Shown here: in pieces, positions 11,922-22,395 of the stretch
Position numbering within the stretch: position 1 is the stretch's first letter
Layout of the letters: each line of letters starts with the position of its first letter
DNA from: Photobacterium carnosum
Lineage (GTDB): Bacteria > Pseudomonadota > Gammaproteobacteria > Enterobacterales > Vibrionaceae
Direction: 5' to 3'
Assembly: GCF_002849605.1 (NCBI RefSeq)
Contig: NZ_NPIB01000008.1
Span: 83,460 to 147,459, forward strand
DNA length: 64,000 nucleotides
Position numbers and translations under genes: made by a program
Notes under the pieces: generated by a model
What the model was told of the DNA's origin: nothing
The model's input: the letters and a program-made list of their open reading frames with translations, nothing else
The model's database searches: none

Positions 11922-13052
11922 ATGTTTGAACCGATGATGGAAATGTCTGATGAAGCTGTAATTAAGGTCATTGGCGTTGGCGGCGGCGGCGGTAATGCAG
12001 TCGATCACATGGTACGTGAGTCTATTGAAGGCGTGCAGTTCATTAGTGTTAACACTGATGCACAAGCTCTTCGTAAAACAAGCGTAAGTACTGTTATTCA
12101 GATCGGTGGTGATATCACTAAAGGTTTGGGTGCGGGTGCTAACCCACAAGTGGGCCGTGATTCAGCGTTAGAAGATCGTGAAGCGATCAAAAAAGAGCTT
12201 GAAGGCTCTGATATGATCTTCATTGCAGCGGGCATGGGTGGTGGTACCGGTACTGGTGCTGCACCAATCATTGCTGAAGTGGCTAAAGAGCTTGGTATTC
12301 TTACTGTTGCTGTTGTGACTAAACCATTTAGCTTCGAAGGTAAGAAGCGTATGGCATTTGCAGAGCAAGGTATTGATGAGCTTTCTAAGCATGTAGATTC
12401 ATTAATTACTATTCCTAACGAAAAGTTACTTAAAGTACTTGGTCGTGGTATCACATTACTTGATGCCTTTGCGAAAGCAAACGACGTACTTAAAAATGCT
12501 GTTCAAGGTATTGCTGAGCTAATCACTCGCCCTGGCATGATCAACGTCGACTTTGCGGACGTACGTACCGTAATGTCTGAAATGGGTCATGCAATGATGG
12601 GTAGCGGTGTTGCTGCTGGTGATGATCGTGCTGAAGAAGCTGCTGAAATGGCAATTTCTAGCCCATTACTAGAAGATATCGACCTAGCTGGCGCTCGTGG
12701 TGTTTTAGTTAACATTACTGCTGGTATGGATATGCGTCTAGACGAATTCGAAACTGTGGGTAACACAGTTAAAGCGTTCGCTTCTGATAACGCTACCGTG
12801 GTTATTGGTACTTCACTTGACCCTGATATGACTGACGAGCTACGTGTAACCGTAGTGGCAACAGGCATTGGCAAAGAGTGTAAGCCTGATATCACATTAG
12901 TAACGTCATCAAAGCCTGCACCTGTTGTTGCACAGGAAAAACCTGCTGCAATCGCTGAAGATAAGCCTGTTGAAAGTCAACAAGCTAAAGCTCAGGGTGC
13001 GGATCATGACTACTTAGATATCCCTGCATTCTTGCGTAAGCAAGCAGACTAA
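11922..13052 (+). CDS. ftsZ: Tubulin-like division GTPase FtsZ
   Basis: Polymerises into the Z ring at midcell. The 376-residue product has the tubulin signature GGGTGTG at residues 106-112, [11 protein letters not shown] in the T7-loop region, a linker rich in Ala, Lys and Glu (about 325-360), and the conserved C-terminal peptide [14 protein letters not shown] that binds FtsA, ZipA and ZapD. A ZapD gene is present in this window. The gene ends the division operon; a strong terminator follows before lpxC. Confidence 0.98.
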   Translation: MFEPMMEMSDEAVIKVIGVGGGGGNAVDHMVRESIEGVQFISVNTDAQALRKTSVSTVIQIGGDITKGLGAGANPQVGRDSALEDREAIKKELEGSDMIFIAAGMGGGTGTGAAPIIAEVAKELGILTVAVVTKPFSFEGKKRMAFAEQGIDELSKHVDSLITIPNEKLLKVLGRGITLLDAFAKANDVLKNAVQGIAELITRPGMINVDFADVRTVMSEMGHAMMGSGVAAGDDRAEEAAEMAISSPLLEDIDLAGARGVLVNITAGMDMRLDEFETVGNTVKAFASDNATVVIGTSLDPDMTDELRVTVVATGIGKECKPDITLVTSSKPAPVVAQEKPAAIAEDKPVESQQAKAQGADHDYLDIPAFLRKQAD

Positions 13053-13099
13053 AATAGCCAACATATTGATTGTGGTAGCTAATTTAGCTGGGTAAGAGC

Positions 13100-13134
13100 T
13101 GCATCTTTTGTTTCACCACAAAAGATGCTTTTTT
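13100..13134 (+). terminator. Rho-independent terminator after ftsZ
   Basis: An 11-bp perfect stem (GCATCTTTTGT / ACAAAAGATGC) with a 6-base loop is followed by TTTTTT. It separates the dcw operon from lpxC, which must then have its own promoter in 13135-13276. Confidence 0.9.
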
Positions 13135-13276
13135 ACATCTGCAGTGAATTATTTTGGATATTTTTTAGGTTATGGTATGATAAGTGTTCAATTCGCCATA
13201 CTGGTGTTGAGAATAGTTTCTATTCACCTAATTAGTTTGCAAGCAAAAGTTTGTTTAACCGTTGAGATATAAGCAG

Positions 13277-14194
13277 ATGATCAGACAACGTACACTTAAA
13301 AGCATTGTGCAGACGACTGGTGTGGGCCTCCACTCTGGACGTAAAGTGACGCTTATCCTGCGTCCTGCAGCCGCAAATACTGGCGTGATTTATCGCCGTA
13401 CTGACCTTAATCCACCTGTGGATTTCCCTGCAAATGCAGATTCAGTACGCGATACCATGTTATGTACCGCTCTTGTTAATGAACAAGGCGTGCGCATTTC
13501 AACAGTTGAGCACTTGAATGCTGCACTAGCCGGTATGGGTATCGATAACGTGATTATCGAAGTTAATGCGCCTGAAATTCCTATTATGGATGGTAGCGCA
13601 AGCCCATTTATTTACCTGCTTCAATCAGCTGGTATTGATACATTAAATTCGCCAAAGCGTTTTTTACGTATTAAAAAGCCTGTTCGCATTGAGGATGGCG
13701 ACAAGTGGGCGGAACTCGTACCTTATAACGGTTTCCGTCTCGATTTTGCTATCGACTTTAATCACCCTGCGATTGATTCAGATCAGCAGCGTCTAGTGTT
13801 AGATTTTTCAAGCCAGTCTTTTGTTAAAAAGATTAGCCGTGCACGTACTTTCGGTTTCATGCGCGATATCGAATATCTCCAGTCACAAAACTTGTGTCTT
13901 GGTGGTAGCTTTGATAACGCAATTGTACTGGATGACTACCGTATCCTGAACGAGGATGGTTTGCGTTTTGACAATGAACTTGTCACTCACAAAGTATTGG
14001 ATGCCATTGGTGACCTTTACATGTGTGGTCACAATATCATTGGTGAAATGCGCGCTTATAAATCAGGTCATGCGCTTAACAACCAACTACTGCGTGCAGT
14101 ATTGGCTGATCAAGAAGCCTATGAGTGGTCAACCTTTGAAGACGAGCGTGAAGTGCCTGTCACTTTTGCTCAACCGGGTATGGTATTGGCGTAA
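13277..14194 (+). CDS. lpxC: UDP-3-O-acyl-GlcNAc deacetylase (LpxC)
   Basis: Zinc enzyme for the committed step of lipid A synthesis, in the cytoplasm. The ATG at 13277 gives [20 protein letters not shown] and 305 residues, exactly the E. coli length; a TTG five codons upstream is rejected. Catalytic and zinc residues are visible: STVEHL gives E78 and H79, and [10 protein letters not shown] supplies the second histidine and the aspartate. It is separated from ftsZ by a terminator and a ~140-base promoter-sized gap, and is followed by its own terminator. Confidence 0.97.
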   Translation: MIRQRTLKSIVQTTGVGLHSGRKVTLILRPAAANTGVIYRRTDLNPPVDFPANADSVRDTMLCTALVNEQGVRISTVEHLNAALAGMGIDNVIIEVNAPEIPIMDGSASPFIYLLQSAGIDTLNSPKRFLRIKKPVRIEDGDKWAELVPYNGFRLDFAIDFNHPAIDSDQQRLVLDFSSQSFVKKISRARTFGFMRDIEYLQSQNLCLGGSFDNAIVLDDYRILNEDGLRFDNELVTHKVLDAIGDLYMCGHNIIGEMRAYKSGHALNNQLLRAVLADQEAYEWSTFEDEREVPVTFAQPGMVLA

Positions 14195-14215
14195 ATCACG
14201 CAACTGCCTTGTATT

Positions 14216-14249
14216 AAAAAACGCCGAGCATAAATGTTCGGCGTTTTTG
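14216..14249 (+). terminator. Terminator after lpxC
   Basis: The ACGCCGAGCAT / ATGTTCGGCGT stem (14221-14244, one G-T pair) is flanked by A-rich and T-rich runs (GTTTTTG on the + strand). It can act in both directions and also lies beyond the dciA stop on the minus strand. Confidence 0.85.
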
Positions 14250-14335
14250 TATCTGTTATTTGTCGAATTGCCGATGCGATATTTTTTAGCGAGGTGACAT
14301 TCTTTACCGATACGACATTCGCATTCAACAAAGCA

Positions 14336-14794
14336 TTAGCGAGTATTTTTTTGTGCTAGCTTAGCCAGTCGTTCTAAACAGACTTTGACTTTATCTGGAG
14401 CATTAGCCGCTGTTGCTAACAGATGTTGCGCGGCCACATGGCTGATTGGCTTTTGAATAATATCGGGAATTTTATCTTGTTTACGAATTGCCACTGCTGC
14501 CAATATGGGGTTTACCTTAACTTCGATCTCACGCAATTTGGGTAATAATTTCTCGCGTAATTTAAGCGTTAATTGGTAACGTTCATAGTTAAGTCGCATC
14601 GACCATGCTGCTGATTCTGTTTCAATGATTAACACCCCTTGTCGATAATTACTGACTCGACAATGCTCGGCACAATTAAGGTGGCTTTTTACCGCAGTAT
14701 TCAGTTGGTTTAATGCCGCTGCCCGTTGTTGAATCGATGTTAGACCATCACTATCAAGTAGATGTGCTGCGGTTTGGGGGCGATGATCTCTCAT
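14336..14794 (-). CDS. dciA: DUF721/DciA-family protein, probable replicative-helicase loader
   Basis: A 152-residue basic protein. Its N-terminal ~100 residues match the DUF721 (DciA) pattern: a helical opening, the SAAWSMRLNYERYQL segment, then KLREIEVKVNP. In Vibrio, DciA-family proteins load the replicative helicase DnaB in place of DnaC. In this lineage the gene sits between lpxC and secA, as here, and is divergent from secA. The C-terminal third is Ala/Lys-rich and probably disordered. The family assignment is by sequence pattern and context; helicase loading is inferred from the family. Confidence 0.8.
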   Translation of the reverse strand: MRDHRPQTAAHLLDSDGLTSIQQRAAALNQLNTAVKSHLNCAEHCRVSNYRQGVLIIETESAAWSMRLNYERYQLTLKLREKLLPKLREIEVKVNPILAAVAIRKQDKIPDIIQKPISHVAAQHLLATAANAPDKVKVCLERLAKLAQKNTR

Positions 14795-15241
14795 GATTTT
14801 AATTCCTGGATATTCGACAGAATAAAAATGTTACTTTTGCGGATATGATCTTCATTATCAAAGATAAAAACCTGCGCAGTGGCTTTTATCATAGGCGATG
14901 ACACGAATATGACTTATTATATTAGGTATATAGGTTAATATATGTTGAGCGATATGTCTGCTAAGTCGCAGTCACCAGCGTGTTTTTGTACTTAGATGGC
15001 AATAAACAGTATTAGTTTAGCATTGAGTAAGGTGCTTTTTGTTAGGATAGTAATGTTAACCCTTGAAAAGCGACTATCGCGACACAATATCAATTAACAC
15101 ATGTTTTAGGATTAACTTCTTAGTCACCGTCGTGACAATTCCTGTGGGATAAGGATGGCTTAGGTCCCCCAAGGAATGAAACCCGAATTAAGCGATTCAG
15201 CAATAGAAACGCTGATATAACAAAGAGAAACCGGCATCACC
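14795..15241. other. 447-base dciA-secA intergenic region with structured secA leader
   Basis: No secM homologue of usual size (~170 codons) fits here. The region should hold divergent promoters for dciA and secA. A 40-base imperfect hairpin (15138-15177) ends 64 bases before the secA start. Two very small open frames (14942-14995 and 14996-15097, 17 and 33 codons) lie upstream; neither has a clear ribosome-binding site. Confidence 0.6.
15138..15177 (+). promoter_or_regulatory. Strong hairpin in the secA 5' leader
   Basis: Nested pairing is visible: ATTCCT with AGGAAT, then GGGAT with GTCCC, then AAG with CTT around a GATGG loop, about 14 base pairs in total with small internal loops. It is not followed by a T-run, so it is not a terminator. 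It sits in the expected untranslated leader of secA, 64 bases before the ATG. Function unknown; a role in secA translation control is inference. Confidence 0.5.
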
Positions 15242-17977
15242 ATGTTATCAAAACTACTGACTAAAGTTATCGGTAGCCGTAACGACCGCACTCTGCGTCG
15301 TATGCGCAAAATTGTTGATCAAATCAATAAGCTAGAACCTCAGTTTGAAAGCCTACAAGATCATGAGCTGCAAGTAAAAACAGCTGAATTTCGTGAGCGT
15401 TTAGATCAAGGCGAAACGCTAGATCAACTACTACCAGAAGCCTTTGCGACTGTTCGCGAAGCATCAAGCCGTGTCTATGGCATGCGTCACTTTGACGTAC
15501 AGCTACTTGGTGGCATGGTTTTAAACGACTGTAAAATTGCTGAAATGCGTACTGGTGAGGGTAAAACTCTTACTGCAACATTGCCGTCATATCTTAACGC
15601 CCTTACAGGTAAAGGCGTTCACATCGTAACCGTGAACGATTACCTCGCTGCGCGTGATGCCGAAACTAACCGTGAATTATTTGAATTCCTCGGTATGACT
15701 ATTGGCGTTAACGTACCTAATATGTCACCGCCAGCGAAAAAAGAAGCATACGCTGCCGACATACTTTACGGTACTAACAACGAATTTGGTTTTGATTACC
15801 TACGTGACAACATGGCGTTCCGTCCTGAAGATCGCGTTCAACGCGAGCGCTTCTTTGCGGTTGTCGATGAAGTTGACTCCATCCTAATTGATGAAGCGCG
15901 TACACCGTTGATTATCTCTGGTCCTGCTGAAGATAGCTCGGAAATGTACATTAAGATTAATCACTTAATTCCGTTGCTTGTTCGTCAAGATAAAGAAGAT
16001 AGCGCTGATTATCGTGGCGATGGTCACTACACTGTCGATGAAAAATCAAAGCAAGCGCACTTTACTGAAACGGGTCAAGAATTCATTGAAGAATTATTGA
16101 TTAAAAATGACATTATGGCTGAGAACGATACTCTATATTCTCCGGCTAATATTAGTTTACTGCACCACGTTAATGCCGGTTTACGTGCACACGTGTTGTT
16201 TGAAAAAGACGTCGATTATATTGTTCAAGATGATGAAGTTGTCATTGTCGATGAACATACTGGCCGTACTATGCCAGGTCGTCGTTGGTCTGAAGGTCTT
16301 CACCAAGCTGTTGAAGCGAAAGAAGGCGTTAAGATTCAAAACGAAAACCAAACCTTGGCATCGATTACCTTCCAGAACTATTTCCGTTTATACGAGAAAT
16401 TATCAGGTATGACAGGTACTGCGGATACTGAAGCGTTTGAATTCCAGTCTATTTATAATTTAGATACGGTAGTGTTACCGACTAACCGCCCAATGGCACG
16501 TATTGATAACGGCGATTTAGTCTACATGACTGAAGCTGAGAAATTCGTGGCAATCAGTAAAGATATTTCTGAGCGTGTTAAAAATGGTCAGCCATGTCTT
16601 GTCGGTACAGTGTCGATTGAAAAATCAGAGCTGTTATCTAAAGCGTTGAAAGATGCAGGTATCAAGCACAACGTACTGAATGCTAAGTTCCACGAAAAAG
16701 AAGCCGATATTATTGCTGAAGCGGGTTCGCCAAGTACGGTAACTATCGCAACTAACATGGCCGGTCGTGGTACTGATATCATGCTAGGTGGTTCGTGGAA
16801 GGCGGATGTTGAGAAACTGATTGATCCTACTGATGAGCAAATCGCAAAGATTCGTGCTGATTGGCAAATCAAGCATGATGCAGTATTAGCATCCGGTGGT
16901 TTACACATCCTTGGTACTGAGCGTCATGAATCTCGTCGTATCGACAACCAGTTACGTGGTCGTGCAGGTCGTCAGGGTGATGCTGGTTCGTCTCGTTTCT
17001 ATCTTTCAATGGAAGATGGCCTTATGCGTATCTTCGCCTCTGATCGTGTTTCAGGCATGATGAAGAAGCTAGGTATGGAAGAAGGCGAAGCGATTGAGCA
17101 CCCATGGGTATCAAAAGCTATCGAAAACGCACAACGTAAAGTTGAAGGACGTAACTTCGATATTCGTAAGCAATTACTTGAATTTGATGACGTCGCTAAT
17201 GATCAGCGTCAGGTAGTGTATGAACTACGTGATGAGCTTATGAATGCTAACGATATCAGTGAAATGATTGAGCACAACCGTGAAGACGTGTTGAACGCAA
17301 TTATTGATAACTACATTCCTCAGCAATCGCTAGAAGAAATGTGGGATATCGACGGCCTAGAAGCGCGTCTAAAAGAAGACTTTGATTTAGAGTTCCCGAT
17401 TAAAAATTGGTTAGACACTGAAGATAAGCTTTATGAAGAAGCCCTTCGTGAACGTATTATCGAAAAAGCATTTGAGTTGTACCGTGAGAAAGAACAAGTT
17501 GTTGGCGCTGAAGTGCTACGGAACTTTGAAAAAACGGTAATGCTGCAAAACCTTGATACATTATGGAAAGAACACCTAGCGGCAATGGATCATCTTCGTC
17601 AAGGTATTCACCTACGTGGTTATGCACAAAAGAACCCTAAGCAAGAGTACAAGCGTGAGTCGTTTGAACTGTTTGAAGAGATGTTAGATAACTTGAAGAG
17701 TGATGTTGTTTCTATCTTAAGTAAGGTACGAGTACAGCAGCAGGAAGAAGTTGATCGTATGGAAGACGAACGTCGTCAAATGGCAGAAATGCTAGCACAT
17801 CGTCAACAATTCCAACATCAAAATGCAGACAATCAAATTGCTGATGAATCATCACCAGCAGAAGACAATGGTCATCAAGGTACGTTTGAGCGCGAAGAGC
17901 GTAAAGTCGGCCGTAATGAGCCTTGCCCATGTGGTTCTGGTAAGAAATACAAGCAGTGTCACGGTAAGATCGACTAA
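15242..17977 (+). CDS. secA: Preprotein translocase ATPase SecA
   Basis: Cytoplasmic and peripheral-membrane motor that drives protein export through SecYEG. The 911 residues include Walker A MRTGEGKT with K108, [16 protein letters not shown] (DEAD-like box), the second helicase domain motifs [14 protein letters not shown] and [11 protein letters not shown], and the zinc-binding tail [13 protein letters not shown] at residues 895-907, which binds SecB and phospholipid. It is monocistronic or coupled to an upstream leader, and a terminator follows directly. mutT is convergent. Confidence 0.98.
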   Translation: MLSKLLTKVIGSRNDRTLRRMRKIVDQINKLEPQFESLQDHELQVKTAEFRERLDQGETLDQLLPEAFATVREASSRVYGMRHFDVQLLGGMVLNDCKIAEMRTGEGKTLTATLPSYLNALTGKGVHIVTVNDYLAARDAETNRELFEFLGMTIGVNVPNMSPPAKKEAYAADILYGTNNEFGFDYLRDNMAFRPEDRVQRERFFAVVDEVDSILIDEARTPLIISGPAEDSSEMYIKINHLIPLLVRQDKEDSADYRGDGHYTVDEKSKQAHFTETGQEFIEELLIKNDIMAENDTLYSPANISLLHHVNAGLRAHVLFEKDVDYIVQDDEVVIVDEHTGRTMPGRRWSEGLHQAVEAKEGVKIQNENQTLASITFQNYFRLYEKLSGMTGTADTEAFEFQSIYNLDTVVLPTNRPMARIDNGDLVYMTEAEKFVAISKDISERVKNGQPCLVGTVSIEKSELLSKALKDAGIKHNVLNAKFHEKEADIIAEAGSPSTVTIATNMAGRGTDIMLGGSWKADVEKLIDPTDEQIAKIRADWQIKHDAVLASGGLHILGTERHESRRIDNQLRGRAGRQGDAGSSRFYLSMEDGLMRIFASDRVSGMMKKLGMEEGEAIEHPWVSKAIENAQRKVEGRNFDIRKQLLEFDDVANDQRQVVYELRDELMNANDISEMIEHNREDVLNAIIDNYIPQQSLEEMWDIDGLEARLKEDFDLEFPIKNWLDTEDKLYEEALRERIIEKAFELYREKEQVVGAEVLRNFEKTVMLQNLDTLWKEHLAAMDHLRQGIHLRGYAQKNPKQEYKRESFELFEEMLDNLKSDVVSILSKVRVQQQEEVDRMEDERRQMAEMLAHRQQFQHQNADNQIADESSPAEDNGHQGTFEREERKVGRNEPCPCGSGKKYKQCHGKID

Positions 17978-18001
17978 GATCGCTGTTAAGCTGTTATAAA
18001 A

Positions 18002-18027
18002 AAGGTCGCCTAGAGCGACCTTTTTTT
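18002..18027. terminator. Terminator shared by secA and mutT
   Basis: The AAGGTCGC / GCGACCTT stem has a CTAGA loop and is followed by TTTTTTT on the + strand. The mutT stop codon lies at its right edge, so the hairpin overlaps the last codons of mutT. A-runs on the left make it usable from the minus strand too. Confidence 0.85.
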
Positions 18028-18448
18028 ATTCCCCATAAACCGCTGCTATCTTCGCCAATACCGCTACATTAGCGTCAGGGAATGGATACTGATCAAGATC
18101 GTGAATTGCGACCCACAATCCAGTTTGACCTTCATTACCACACGCTTCACCTGTGAATGCTGTGATGGCGAAAAAATCAAACTGTAAGGATTTATCGGGG
18201 TAATCATGAGCAAGGCTAATCAATGGCGTTAGCGTAGTGACTTGAATCCCCACTTCCTCGTTAAGTTCACGAATAACCGCTTGCTCAGCGGTTTCATTGG
18301 CTTCTACTTTGCCACCTGCAAATTCCCATAATCCACCTTGATGGGCATTAGCATGGCGACGCGTAATGAAAATTCGATCTTGAGTTGGGTTTAGAATGAT
18401 CCCTGCTGCGATCCAAATTCGTTTTTTGATTATCACTTTTTTTGTCAT
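18026..18448 (-). CDS. mutT: 8-oxo-dGTP diphosphatase MutT
   Basis: Sanitises the nucleotide pool by hydrolysing 8-oxo-dGTP, preventing A-to-C transversions. The 140 residues contain a full Nudix box from G45 to I68 (GGKVE...RELNEEVGI). The N-terminus WIAAGIILN and the QFDFFAI strand fit MutT. It lies convergent to secA, as in E. coli where secA and mutT are neighbours. The stop overlaps the secA terminator. It appears to be transcribed alone: a terminator-type hairpin separates it from yacG upstream. Confidence 0.93.
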   Translation of the reverse strand: MTKKVIIKKRIWIAAGIILNPTQDRIFITRRHANAHQGGLWEFAGGKVEANETAEQAVIRELNEEVGIQVTTLTPLISLAHDYPDKSLQFDFFAITAFTGEACGNEGQTGLWVAIHDLDQYPFPDANVAVLAKIAAVYGE

Positions 18449-18490
18449 AACGTAGTACCTACATAAAATCAGTCAGTAATAATGTAGCCA

Positions 18491-18529
18491 TTAAAAAGGG
18501 CGAGCTAATAGTAATATTAGTTCGCCCTT
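18491..18529 (-). terminator. Terminator after the pilA-yacG operon
   Basis: A long stem (AAGGGCGAGCTAATA / TATTAGTTCGCCCTT, one G-T pair) with a GTAA loop is followed on the minus strand by TTTTTAATGG. It lies between yacG and mutT, both on the minus strand, and should stop transcripts from the pil-coaE-zapD-yacG genes. Confidence 0.8.
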
Positions 18530-18564
18530 GATCAGCAATAAGTTGCTAAATAGCATGGTGGTTT

Positions 18565-18765
18565 TTAGTAGTTATCTTCTGACCACACATCAGTGTCAGA
18601 CATATCTGGCGCACTAGCAATGGCTTTTTCTTCATCTGCCCACTCTCCAAGATCAATTAATTGGCAGCGTTTACAGCAGAAAGGACGATATGGGCTTTGT
18701 TCACCCCAGACAACGTCAGTTTTACAGGTTGGACATTTCACCACAGTCGGTTGAGATTGCGACAT
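18565..18765 (-). CDS. yacG: Zinc protein YacG, DNA gyrase inhibitor
   Basis: A 66-residue zinc-finger protein; the E. coli homologue binds GyrB and inhibits gyrase. The zinc ligands are CPTC (C11, C14) and the FCCKRC cluster (C30/C31, C34). [11 protein letters not shown] is the family signature and the acidic C-terminal tail ([11 protein letters not shown]) is typical. It lies 7 bases after zapD and is the last gene of the coaE-zapD-yacG run. Confidence 0.92.
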   Translation of the reverse strand: MSQSQPTVVKCPTCKTDVVWGEQSPYRPFCCKRCQLIDLGEWADEEKAIASAPDMSDTDVWSEDNY

Positions 18766-18772
18766 AGTTACC

Positions 18773-19510
18773 TCAGCAAATAGCTAGTTTAAAGTCGATA
18801 TTGGTTGCCACTGTCGTTCCTTCTTCATAAGGAGAAAAACGAATAGAGAAGTGGCTACGATGACCGGATATAACAGGATAAACACCATAGCTTGCATCGA
18901 TTTCAATGCGAAGTAAACACGATAAGCTAGCATCATTTTGGAAAAAACCGTTATGTGCTGATTGTGGTTGGTATTGTGCAGATTGACGGACTAAGTGTAG
19001 CCATAGCTTGAGTGCTTCATCGACTTCAGCCAATTGATCGAGCCATGCTTGCATTGTTTGTTGACGTTCTTCTAGTGGTTGTTGACACCAGAAGTGCAGC
19101 GCTGGCAGGTCAAAACTACAGGTACCACCAGGAATCGAAAATCGTTGACGAATCGAGCTTAGAAAACGGTCTTCACGTAGGCTTTGACCTAAACGTGGTG
19201 CAGCTAATAGGTTTTTCTGAGCATGACTCATATTATCGAGTAATGACTGGATCGCGATGGGATCAACGCCGTCATAATCTAGCCATGCTTTCAATTTAAT
19301 ACTTTGATTATTGAGCGCTTTAGCAAGATCGGTTTTAACTGGGATTTGTTCTATTAATTCTAGAAAATCAAACAATGCATTAAAGAAAATCGTATATTGC
19401 CACGGATCGTTAAGTTCGCTGCTGTGGTGTAATTGTTTGAGTAAGTGTTCAAGGCGCAAGTAAATACGCACTTTTTCATTTAGAGGATGTTCATAGCTAT
19501 GTATTTGCAT
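18773..19510 (-). CDS. zapD: Z-ring associated protein ZapD
   Basis: Binds the FtsZ C-terminal peptide and cross-links FtsZ filaments. From the ATG at 19510 the product is 245 residues (E. coli has 247) and begins [20 protein letters not shown], matching the E. coli pattern of [31 protein letters not shown] and [11 protein letters not shown] are family segments. A GTG at 19549, 8 bases after the coaE stop, would add 13 residues that lack family support. No clear Shine-Dalgarno precedes 19510, so translation may depend on coupling. Confidence 0.93.
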   Translation of the reverse strand: MQIHSYEHPLNEKVRIYLRLEHLLKQLHHSSELNDPWQYTIFFNALFDFLELIEQIPVKTDLAKALNNQSIKLKAWLDYDGVDPIAIQSLLDNMSHAQKNLLAAPRLGQSLREDRFLSSIRQRFSIPGGTCSFDLPALHFWCQQPLEERQQTMQAWLDQLAEVDEALKLWLHLVRQSAQYQPQSAHNGFFQNDASLSCLLRIEIDASYGVYPVISGHRSHFSIRFSPYEEGTTVATNIDFKLAIC

Positions 19511-19557
19511 AACGGAAAACCAGTGAAAATCAAAAAATAATGAATGCACGCTAAGCG

Positions 19558-20163
19558 TTATTTCGCAGTTTGTGCAAGTGCGAGATAATATTGGTGTAGC
19601 TGAGCAACTTGCGTTAACAGTGCCTGATTATCACCGTTATTACAAATGATATCATCGGCAGCATCAAGCCGCTGTTGGCGTGATGCTTGTGCGGCAAGAA
19701 TATTTTTTATTTGCTCAAGCGATACATTATCTCGCTGTTGGGTACGCATTATCTGTGTTTGTTGGTCAACGTCAACTACCAGTAAGCGATCAGTTAGGGT
19801 TTGAAGGTTATTTTCAATCATTAACGGCACAATCAGTAGGCAATACGGGGAAGTCGCGCGATCGATATCTGCTAACATTTTGTCACGGATCAACGGATGT
19901 AGCAGTTGATTGAGCCAGTTTTTCTGTTGTGGATCACTAAATATTGCAGCTCTTAATTGGCTACGATCTAGATTTCCATCAGCAAGCAGTATGTCGTTAC
20001 CGAATTTTTCAATAATACGCGCTAAACCGACACTACCGATGGCGACTACCTCGCGGGCTATGATGTCGGCATCGATTAAATCAATTCCATAAGCACCAAA
20101 TAAATTAGCAACAGTCGTTTTACCGCTGCCAATTCCACCTGTTAAACCAATCACCATTGTCAT
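19558..20163 (-). CDS. coaE: Dephospho-CoA kinase (CoaE)
   Basis: Last step of coenzyme A synthesis: ATP-dependent phosphorylation of the 3'-hydroxyl of dephospho-CoA. About 201 residues from the ATG at 20163; the P-loop GGIGSGKT is at residues 9-16, and DADIIAREVV and the LLVVDVD strand are typical. The frame continues one TTG upstream, which is rejected. It starts three bases after the pilD stop, so it is co-transcribed with the pilus genes, as in other gammaproteobacteria. Confidence 0.95.
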   Translation of the reverse strand: MTMVIGLTGGIGSGKTTVANLFGAYGIDLIDADIIAREVVAIGSVGLARIIEKFGNDILLADGNLDRSQLRAAIFSDPQQKNWLNQLLHPLIRDKMLADIDRATSPYCLLIVPLMIENNLQTLTDRLLVVDVDQQTQIMRTQQRDNVSLEQIKNILAAQASRQQRLDAADDIICNNGDNQALLTQVAQLHQYYLALAQTAK

Positions 20164-20166
20164 CAA

Positions 20167-21042
20167 TCAGAATCCTAAATAAGAGCTAACATACCAATGT
20201 AAAATTGGTTCGCCCCATAGCATAGCAATCCCGCCAGCAACAGCAAGATATGGTCCAAAAGAGAACGGGGTTTGTTGATCTTCATGCTTTATTCGTAGCA
20301 TGACAATGCCACATATCGCTCCGACAAGAGAAGATAGTAAGACCACAAACGGTAATAATGACCAGCCCACCCACGCACCGATAGCTGCTAATAGCTTAAA
20401 ATCACCGTAACCCATGCCATCTTTTTTTGTCAGCAGCTTAAATGCCCAAAAAATTGACCACAGTGATAAATATCCTGCCATTGCACCAATAATTGAATCG
20501 GTTAATGAAATCGGACTGATACCAATAAGAGCGAATAAAATACCCGCCCACATTAATGGTAGCGTGATTTGATCTGGCAGTAGCATTTTGTCGATATCAA
20601 TAAACGTCAGCGCAATCAGGGCAAAGCTACAACCTAACACTGCAACAGCCCACCATGTTGGCGGTAATACTAATGCGACAGTTAAGCTAATCATGGCCGT
20701 TAGGAGTTCAATCGCAGGGTAGCGTTTGCTGATCGGTGCTTTACACTCGCGGCATTTACCCCTTAAAGCTAACCAGCTAATAACCGGAATATTTTCCAAC
20801 GCACTGATAGCATGATGACAATGAGGGCAGCGAGAGCGAGGCACACTTAAATTAAATGGGGTTACATCATTGGATTGTGGATCATCCAGTTCTGGGAAAT
20901 AATCCTGACATTCTTGACGCCATTGGCGTTCCATCATGATTGGCAGGCGGTAAATGACCACATTGAGGAAGCTGCCAATTAATAAACCAAAGAGTGTTGC
21001 AAACAGCGGGTATAGCCACGGGTAATAACTCAGTACAGCCAT
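20167..21042 (-). CDS. pilD: Prepilin peptidase / N-methyltransferase (PilD)
   Basis: Inner-membrane aspartyl protease that cleaves and N-methylates type IV prepilins and type II secretion pseudopilins. From the ATG at 21042 (MAVLSYYPW) the product is 291 residues. It has the cytoplasmic cysteine motif CPHC...CREC, and the two catalytic aspartates in DIDKMLLPD and GMGYGDFKLL. Hydrophobic segments fill the C-terminal half. The longer frame (to 21066) lacks support. It belongs to the pilABCD operon; in Vibrio PilD also serves the type II secretion system. Confidence 0.95.
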   Translation of the reverse strand: MAVLSYYPWLYPLFATLFGLLIGSFLNVVIYRLPIMMERQWRQECQDYFPELDDPQSNDVTPFNLSVPRSRCPHCHHAISALENIPVISWLALRGKCRECKAPISKRYPAIELLTAMISLTVALVLPPTWWAVAVLGCSFALIALTFIDIDKMLLPDQITLPLMWAGILFALIGISPISLTDSIIGAMAGYLSLWSIFWAFKLLTKKDGMGYGDFKLLAAIGAWVGWSLLPFVVLLSSLVGAICGIVMLRIKHEDQQTPFSFGPYLAVAGGIAMLWGEPILHWYVSSYLGF

Positions 21043-21105
21043 GAAGTGCTCTCTTAAAAAATACATCGATTAACGTTAATATCATGGCTATTGAATACGT
21101 TGAAA

Positions 21106-22326
21106 TTATCCCATAACGCTCATTAGCGTAAAAATAGGCATGTACATCGCAACTAATAAACCACCGATAATGATACCAAGAATAATGATAATAAACGGTT
21201 CTAAAATTTGACCCAAGTTATCGACAGTATTATCAACATCATCTTCGTATAACTGTGCCATTTTATTGAGCATATCATCAAGTGCGCCAGATTCTTCACC
21301 AATCATCACCATTTGCAGCATTAATTCAGGAAAAACATCGGCTTGACGTAAGGCTACGTATAAAGGCATTCCGGCGGCGGTGCTGTTATAAACCTCATCA
21401 ATGGCTTGTTCAATATAAAGGTTATTACTGATTTTTCCTGCTGATTGAATACCCGTTAACAGTGGGATACCCGCATTAAAGGTGGTCGCGAGGGTACGAG
21501 AAAAACGAGAAATCGTCGCCTTGAGTAATACCTCTCCAACAATCGGTAACTTTAAGCTCAGTTTATCCATACGGTAATGAAAACGATAATAATGGTGGTA
21601 GCTATAACGGTAGCCGATAATCGTAATTAATATTCCAAGTCCAAGATAAAGCCCATAATTAATTAAAAAATCGGACGCTTTCATTACTTGGCGAGTAAAC
21701 CACGGCAATTCAGCGCCAAAGCCACTAAAAATAGCCGCAAACTGCGGAATAACAAATACCAACATGAGTACTGTAACTAATATTGCAGTGATGGATACCA
21801 TTGACGGGTAGATCATCGCTTTGATGATCTTCTTGCGCATGGCTTCGGCTTTTTCACGATAAATGGCAATACGCGAAAATACTTGCCCTAGGTGCCCCGT
21901 CTGCTCGCCAGTATCGACCAAGTCGCAATAGAATTTATCAAACAATGGCGAGCTGGAACGCATCGCTTTGGATAATGACGATCCCGCTTCAACTTGATTG
22001 GTGACCTGAATAAGGGTCGCGCGCATTTCTGCTTTATGATGACTGTTCGCCATCAGTGTTAGGGCTTGTACTACAGGTACGCCTGATTCAACCATGGTGG
22101 CTAATTGACGAGTGACCATGGTGACATCTTCGGATTTCATTTGATTGCGAAGGCGGTTTAAGGTGCCAGGAGAGGTACGCTTGATCTTTTTAATATTGAT
22201 CATTTGCTCGGTAAGCTGATGGCGAACTTCTTGTTCTTGAAATCCCATCGTGACGCCAGAGACTTTACGTCCGGCTTGATTGACGCCACGCCATTGGTAG
22301 TAACGAATTTTAGTGGCAACAACCAT
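21106..22326 (-). CDS. pilC: Type IV pilus inner-membrane platform protein PilC
   Basis: Polytopic platform protein on which the PilB ATPase acts to assemble the pilus. The 406 residues have two T2SF domains, each with a cytoplasmic helical bundle followed by membrane segments (ends near residues 200 and 395), the PVVQALTLMA and GEQTGHLGQVF motifs in the first and the IGEESGALDDML motif in the second. It lies 69 bases downstream of pilB and 63 bases upstream of pilD. Confidence 0.95.
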   Translation of the reverse strand: MVVATKIRYYQWRGVNQAGRKVSGVTMGFQEQEVRHQLTEQMINIKKIKRTSPGTLNRLRNQMKSEDVTMVTRQLATMVESGVPVVQALTLMANSHHKAEMRATLIQVTNQVEAGSSLSKAMRSSSPLFDKFYCDLVDTGEQTGHLGQVFSRIAIYREKAEAMRKKIIKAMIYPSMVSITAILVTVLMLVFVIPQFAAIFSGFGAELPWFTRQVMKASDFLINYGLYLGLGILITIIGYRYSYHHYYRFHYRMDKLSLKLPIVGEVLLKATISRFSRTLATTFNAGIPLLTGIQSAGKISNNLYIEQAIDEVYNSTAAGMPLYVALRQADVFPELMLQMVMIGEESGALDDMLNKMAQLYEDDVDNTVDNLGQILEPFIIIILGIIIGGLLVAMYMPIFTLMSVMG

Positions 22327-22395
22327 AATAAATCCTTTTTAATAAAATACAGAGATTGTTTAAAGGGCGCTGCAAGCAATAACACGATGGTGAGA

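Noticed and set aside
12098..12454. 118-codon antisense frame opposite ftsZ
   Set aside because: Shadow of the strongly biased ftsZ codons; no start signal or domain.
14942..14995. 17-codon open frame MLSDMSAKSQSPACFCT upstream of secA
   Set aside because: No ribosome-binding site and no family resemblance; chance frame.
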